DNA from: Betaproteobacteria bacterium
Lineage (GTDB): Bacteria > Pseudomonadota > Gammaproteobacteria > Burkholderiales > Usitatibacteraceae
Assembly (NCBI GenBank): GCA_012274175.1
Contig: JAAOZZ010000326.1
Coordinates: forward strand, 1-9,191
Direction of reading: 5' to 3'
Length of the DNA: 9,191 nt
Part shown: in pieces, positions 5,821 through 9,191 of the stretch
How the letters are laid out: every line of letters starts with the position of its first letter
How positions within the stretch are numbered: the stretch's first letter is position 1
Program-made: the position numbers and the translations under genes
Notes under the pieces: generated by a model
Told to the model about the DNA's origin: nothing
Seen by the model: only the letters and a program-made list of their open reading frames with translations
The model's database searches: none

Positions 5821-7791
5821 ATGAGCGTATCCATGGCGCGTCACATGCCGCACCCGCGACGGGCCGCCTTCATACTGCTGCTGCTCGCGCAGGGCGCGGC
5901 CCATGCCGATACCGACCTCACGGGGTTGCCGCTGGAGAGACTTCTCGAAATGCGCGTGATCGCCGCATCGAGCTACGAGCAGACGGCCGTCGAGGCTCCC
6001 TCGGCCGTGTCGATCATCACGGCCGACGAGATTCGCAGCAGGGGCTATCGCACGGTCGCCGATGCGCTTGCGTCGCTACCCGGTCTCTATGTCACCAACG
6101 ACCTGAGCTATTCCTATCTCGGCTCGCGAGGCTTCAACCGGATCGGCGACTACAACAGCCGCTTCCTGCTCTCGGTGAACGGGCTTCGCACCAACGACGC
6201 ATTGTACGACATGGCCTACATCGGCAGCGAGTTTCCCCTGGACATGGCGTTGATCGAGCGCATAGAGTTCGCGCCCGGCCCGGGATCGTCGATCTACGGG
6301 AGCAATGCCATGCTTGGAGTGATCAACATCGTGACGCGTAGCGGCGCCGACCTGAGCGGCCTGCGCATCGCGTCGGCCGTCGGGAGCGACGGCCTGCGCG
6401 AGCTGGCCACGAGCTTCGGCCGGCGCTATGACAGTGGGCTTGAGGTCCTCGCGTCGGTCTCGGGGCTGCGTAGCGCGGGCCAGGACTTCCACTTCCCGAT
6501 CTTCGACACGCCCGAGACGCGGGGCGGCCTCGCCACGGGCCAGGGCGGCGAGCACTACCGCCGCGGCTATCTGCGCGCGACCTATGAGGGATTCGACCTC
6601 GAGATGTTCGGCGGCCGGCGCGACAAGAACGCGCCGAGCGTCTACGCCGGCCTCGATTTCCTGAGCAATGAGAACAAGATCGTCGACAACATGGGATTCG
6701 CCGCGATTCGCTACCAGCGCCAGGTCGGCGCCGACACGCGCGTGGAAGCGCGCCTGAGCACCAGCCGCTACGACTACGCGGGGATTTATCCGTATACGGG
6801 CGGCATCAACAACCGCGATGATGCCCATGCGCGCTCGCAAGCCGGCGAGCTGAGGGTGGTGAGCACGCTCTGGGAGGGCAACAAGGTCGTCGCGGGAATG
6901 GAGGTCGAGGATGACACGCGCCTGGATCAACGCAACGCCGATCCCGGGGTCGTGTACCTGGATCGGCACGACAGCGGCCGCCACAGCGCGATGTACGCGC
7001 AGGACGAGCTGAGGATCGCAGACCGCTGGCTGCTCAATGCGGGCCTGCGCTACGACAAGTACTACACGTTCGGATCCAGCGTCAATCCGCGCCTCGCGTT
7101 GATCGGCGAGGTCTCGCCCGGCACGAACGTGAAGTTCCTCTATGGATCCGCATTCCGCGCACCCAATTCGTACGAGCTCTACTACCAGGCGAACTCCGCG
7201 GCGACCAGCCCGGCGCTGGGGCCCGAGCGCTCCCGTTCCATCGAGGCCGTCATCGAACAACAGCTCGGCGAGCGCCTGCGATGGCGCGCGTCGCTATTCC
7301 ACTACCGGTTCGACAGCCTGATCGACCAGGTCGCGGAAGATGGCATTCTGGTCTTTCGCAACCAGGGCTCGGTGACGGGGCATGGCGCCGAGTTTTCAGC
7401 GACGGTGATGCTGCCCGCCGATATCCGGGCGAACGCTTCCGCCTCGCTCGAGGATGTCCGGCAGGACGACGGGCAGCGCAGCATCAACTCGCCCCGCTAC
7501 ACGGCGAAGCTCGCACTGGAGGCGCCCCTCGCCGGTTCGGGACTGCGCGGAGCCGTCGACCTCACCGCGATCGGGCCACGCCTCGACCGCAATCGCGGCA
7601 ACGTCGCGGCGTCGATCACCACGAACCTCGTGCTGACCTCCCAAAGGCCGTGGCATGGCGCAAGGTTCTCGTTCGCCCTCTACAACCTCCTCGACCGCCA
7701 CAACAGCGAGCCGGTGAGCGACTATTTCGCCCCGGCGCAGGTTCCGTCGCTCGCACGCAGTCTGCGCATCGGGATCGAATGGCGCTACTGA
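5821..7791 (+). CDS. TonB-dependent outer-membrane receptor, YfiR-associated type
   Basis: The 656-residue protein is a TonB-dependent receptor. Such proteins use TonB-ExbB-ExbD energy to import a ligand or relay its presence across the outer membrane. A signal peptide with a hydrophobic AAFILLLLAQGAA core would be cut after AHA (residue 29). A plug domain follows (about 45-170), with the typical EAPSAVSIITADEIRSRGY, ADALASLPGLYV, RGFN, IERIEFAPGPGSSIYGSNAMLGVINIVTR run. The rest is a beta-barrel ending in IGIEWRY. The mature N-terminus has DLTGLPLERLLEMRV, a pattern I associate with receptors found beside DUF4154/YfiR genes. There is no STN domain, so FecA-style sigma-factor signalling is not expected. 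No classical DTxxV TonB box is evident; MRVIAA may take that role. The final residue is Tyr, where Phe is more usual. The stop overlaps the yfiR-like start by 13 bases. The ligand cannot be told from sequence. Confidence 0.92.
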   Translation: MSVSMARHMPHPRRAAFILLLLAQGAAHADTDLTGLPLERLLEMRVIAASSYEQTAVEAPSAVSIITADEIRSRGYRTVADALASLPGLYVTNDLSYSYLGSRGFNRIGDYNSRFLLSVNGLRTNDALYDMAYIGSEFPLDMALIERIEFAPGPGSSIYGSNAMLGVINIVTRSGADLSGLRIASAVGSDGLRELATSFGRRYDSGLEVLASVSGLRSAGQDFHFPIFDTPETRGGLATGQGGEHYRRGYLRATYEGFDLEMFGGRRDKNAPSVYAGLDFLSNENKIVDNMGFAAIRYQRQVGADTRVEARLSTSRYDYAGIYPYTGGINNRDDAHARSQAGELRVVSTLWEGNKVVAGMEVEDDTRLDQRNADPGVVYLDRHDSGRHSAMYAQDELRIADRWLLNAGLRYDKYYTFGSSVNPRLALIGEVSPGTNVKFLYGSAFRAPNSYELYYQANSAATSPALGPERSRSIEAVIEQQLGERLRWRASLFHYRFDSLIDQVAEDGILVFRNQGSVTGHGAEFSATVMLPADIRANASASLEDVRQDDGQRSINSPRYTAKLALEAPLAGSGLRGAVDLTAIGPRLDRNRGNVAASITTNLVLTSQRPWHGARFSFALYNLLDRHNSEPVSDYFAPAQVPSLARSLRIGIEWRY

Positions 7792-8288
7792 TCAAGCGCG
7801 TCCTCTTGGGGGCGCTGCTTGCGCTGGGCCTGGGCGCGCGCGCCGACGTTGCCTCGGAGACCGATCTGAGGACGGCGTTCGTCTACAACTTCATCGTGCT
7901 GTCGACGTGGCCCCCGGGCACGCAGCCTGTTCTGCGATTCTGCGTGACGGGCGCGCAGGCGGAAGCGGCCGCATTTCGCGCGCTGTCGGGAAAGTCCGCA
8001 GGCGAGCGCACGGTGAGCGTTCAGAGCGTGTCATCTCCCGACCGCGCATCCGGTTGCCAGGTCCTGTTCATTTCCTCCGTCGAGTCTGCGCGCCTTGAAG
8101 CGTGGCTCGCCGCCGCGGCGAGACATTCGATGCTCACCATCAGCAACCAGGCGAACGCCACCGGCGCCATGGTGAATCTGCGTTCCGTGGACGGAAGGTT
8201 CGTCTTCGACGTGAACACGCGGGCCGCCGCCGCCGCGCACATCGCATTGAGCTCCCAGCTGATCAAGCTGGCGGCCTCGCGGCAATGA
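7779..8288 (+). CDS. Periplasmic YfiR-family (DUF4154) protein
   Basis: The 169-residue protein has a clear signal peptide (MALLIKRVLLGALLALGLGA), cut after ARA at residue 22, so it is periplasmic. The DUF4154 hallmarks are present: LRTAFVYNFIVLSTWP (30-45) near the start, FCVTG (54-58), GCQVLFIS (92-99), and the closing LTISNQA...GAMVNL...GRFVFDVN...ALSSQLIKLA. In Pseudomonas aeruginosa YfiR binds the periplasmic domain of the diguanylate cyclase YfiN and represses it. Here the next gene has a YfiN-like CHASE8 region, so a similar repressor role is inferred. Only two cysteines remain (C55 and C93). Their spacing is close to one of the two disulfide pairs of P. aeruginosa YfiR; the second pair is missing. 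ATG 7779 has GGGA (7771-7774) before it and lies inside the receptor gene, overlapping it by 13 bases. The same frame stays open further upstream, but a start there would lose the signal peptide. Confidence 0.9.
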   Translation: MALLIKRVLLGALLALGLGARADVASETDLRTAFVYNFIVLSTWPPGTQPVLRFCVTGAQAEAAAFRALSGKSAGERTVSVQSVSSPDRASGCQVLFISSVESARLEAWLAAAARHSMLTISNQANATGAMVNLRSVDGRFVFDVNTRAAAAAHIALSSQLIKLAASRQ

Positions 8289-8299
8289 GGGCTCCCTTC

Positions 8300-9191
8300 A
8301 TGAGTCGAGTGGCCGCGCGCCTGCGAAGCTTGTCCATCAAGACGAAGCTCACGCTGATCGTCCTCGCCACCACGGCCGCCGCCTTGTCGGTGATCGGCGG
8401 CCTGCTGGCGCTGGATGAGTTCGTCCGCTATCGCAAGGACACGCTCTTTGCCCTGCAATCGAACGCGCAGATCACGGCCATCAATGCGGCAGCGGCCATC
8501 GCATTCGGCGATGCCGGAAGCGCGCGCGCGACCCTTTCGGCGCTGCGCGTGACGCCCGCCATCCAGGCCGCGCGCATCTACGACGCGAAGGGCAACCTGT
8601 TCGCTTCCTTCCAGCGCCCGGAGTCCGGCCTGATAGCGAGCCACCGGGCCACCGTGCTGACCGTCCCGGCGATGAGCCTGACCCGCCTCACCCTCGACCA
8701 ACCGGTGCCGTTCGGCGACGCGACCATCGGATTCCTGCGCATCGAGGCGAATTTCGGGGGTTACCTGGACAGCCTCGAGCGCTTCGGTCTCGCGCTACTG
8801 GTCGCGGCGGTGGGCGCGATCGCCGCGGCCCTGGCGCTGCTCATACCGTTGCGCCAGGCGATGACCGGCCCGATCGAATCGCTCGCGAGCCTCATCGCAC
8901 GGGTTCGCCGCGACAAGGACTATTCGTTGCGCGCCGAGCGGACGGAAGGCGACGAGCTGGCATCGCTGGCGGGAAGCTTCAACGCGATGCTCGAGGAGAT
9001 CGAGCGGCGGGACAAGGACCTGGCGCACAAGCGCGACCTGGTGGACACGATCCTCGACACGACCGACGCCGCCATCGTCGTCGTGGACAGCGATGGACGC
9101 GTTGTTCAAGCCAACGGAGCGTTCCTGCGCGCCGCGGGCCGGGCGGCGCAGGCCTGCATCGGCAAGCCCTTCTCGGACGCGGTGGGTGTTC
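8300..9191 (+). CDS. CHASE8-like/HAMP/PAS membrane sensor, C-terminus beyond window
   Basis: The frame is open to the end of the window (297 residues seen). Transmembrane helix 1 is at about 14-36. A periplasmic domain (about 40-155) follows, with NAQITAINAAAAIAFGD, ATLSALRVTPAIQAARIYDAKG and LFASF, the pattern of CHASE8, the sensor domain of YfiN-type proteins. Helix 2 is at 161-184 and a HAMP domain at about 184-236 (GPIESLASLIARV...DELASLAGSFNAML). A PAS domain begins near 247 (ILDTTDAAIVVVDSDGRVVQANGAF). The output domain is cut off: it may be a histidine kinase, a hybrid kinase or GGDEF. I chose ATG 8300 because GAGG (8287-8290) is well spaced from it. An in-frame ATG at 8285 overlaps the YfiR stop as ATGA and would add five residues. 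The position right after yfiR suggests that it is YfiR's binding partner. Confidence 0.88.
   Translation, partial: MSRVAARLRSLSIKTKLTLIVLATTAAALSVIGGLLALDEFVRYRKDTLFALQSNAQITAINAAAAIAFGDAGSARATLSALRVTPAIQAARIYDAKGNLFASFQRPESGLIASHRATVLTVPAMSLTRLTLDQPVPFGDATIGFLRIEANFGGYLDSLERFGLALLVAAVGAIAAALALLIPLRQAMTGPIESLASLIARVRRDKDYSLRAERTEGDELASLAGSFNAMLEEIERRDKDLAHKRDLVDTILDTTDAAIVVVDSDGRVVQANGAFLRAAGRAAQACIGKPFSDAVGV

Noticed and set aside
6076..7260. Long reverse-strand open frame inside the TonB receptor gene
   Set aside because: It is antisense to the receptor, with composition typical of a GC-driven shadow frame.
7281..7778. N-terminal extension of the yfiR-like frame into the receptor gene
   Set aside because: The extension is Arg/Pro-rich, has no domain and would bury the signal peptide; ATG 7779 with GGGA upstream is the natural start.

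Overview
The window looks like a high-GC proteobacterial chromosome, most likely a betaproteobacterium. Codons are strongly GC3-rich, the gene order pncC-(lexA)-recA-recX is proteobacterial, and the RecA and RecX proteins are of that type. No rRNA, tRNA, CRISPR array or transposase was seen. All genes lie on the + strand.

The left block (about 1-2834) is a DNA-maintenance cluster. It starts with the last codons of an unidentified upstream gene. Then come pncC (nicotinamide-nucleotide amidohydrolase), a LexA-family SOS repressor with intact self-cleavage residues, recA and recX. The lexA promoter carries two perfect GAAC-N4-GTTC boxes inside a larger dyad. This operator is of the Bacillus/Cheo-box type, not the CTGT-N8-ACAG box usual for betaproteobacteria. 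A one-mismatch copy lies ahead of recA. Together they suggest a self-contained non-canonical SOS module of repressor, recombinase and recombinase modulator.

The spacer 2835-3148 has no securely assignable gene. It holds a perfect 16-bp inverted repeat just after recX, a candidate sigma70 promoter, short dyads, and a possible 50-residue leader ORF with a good ribosome binding site that overlaps the next gene start.

The right block (about 3149-9191, running off the end) is a tightly packed trans-envelope signalling operon. It encodes a membrane histidine kinase (Cache-like sensor, HAMP, two PAS, HisKA, HATPase), a TonB-dependent outer-membrane receptor, a periplasmic YfiR/DUF4154 protein, and a CHASE8-like/HAMP/PAS membrane protein whose output domain is cut off. 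Gaps are 14 bp, then a 13-bp overlap, then a junction where the start and stop lie within 12 bp. By analogy with YfiR-YfiN, the periplasmic protein probably restrains the CHASE8-like protein, with the receptor possibly supplying the outer-membrane input. No response regulator is visible, so the output of the pathway is unknown.
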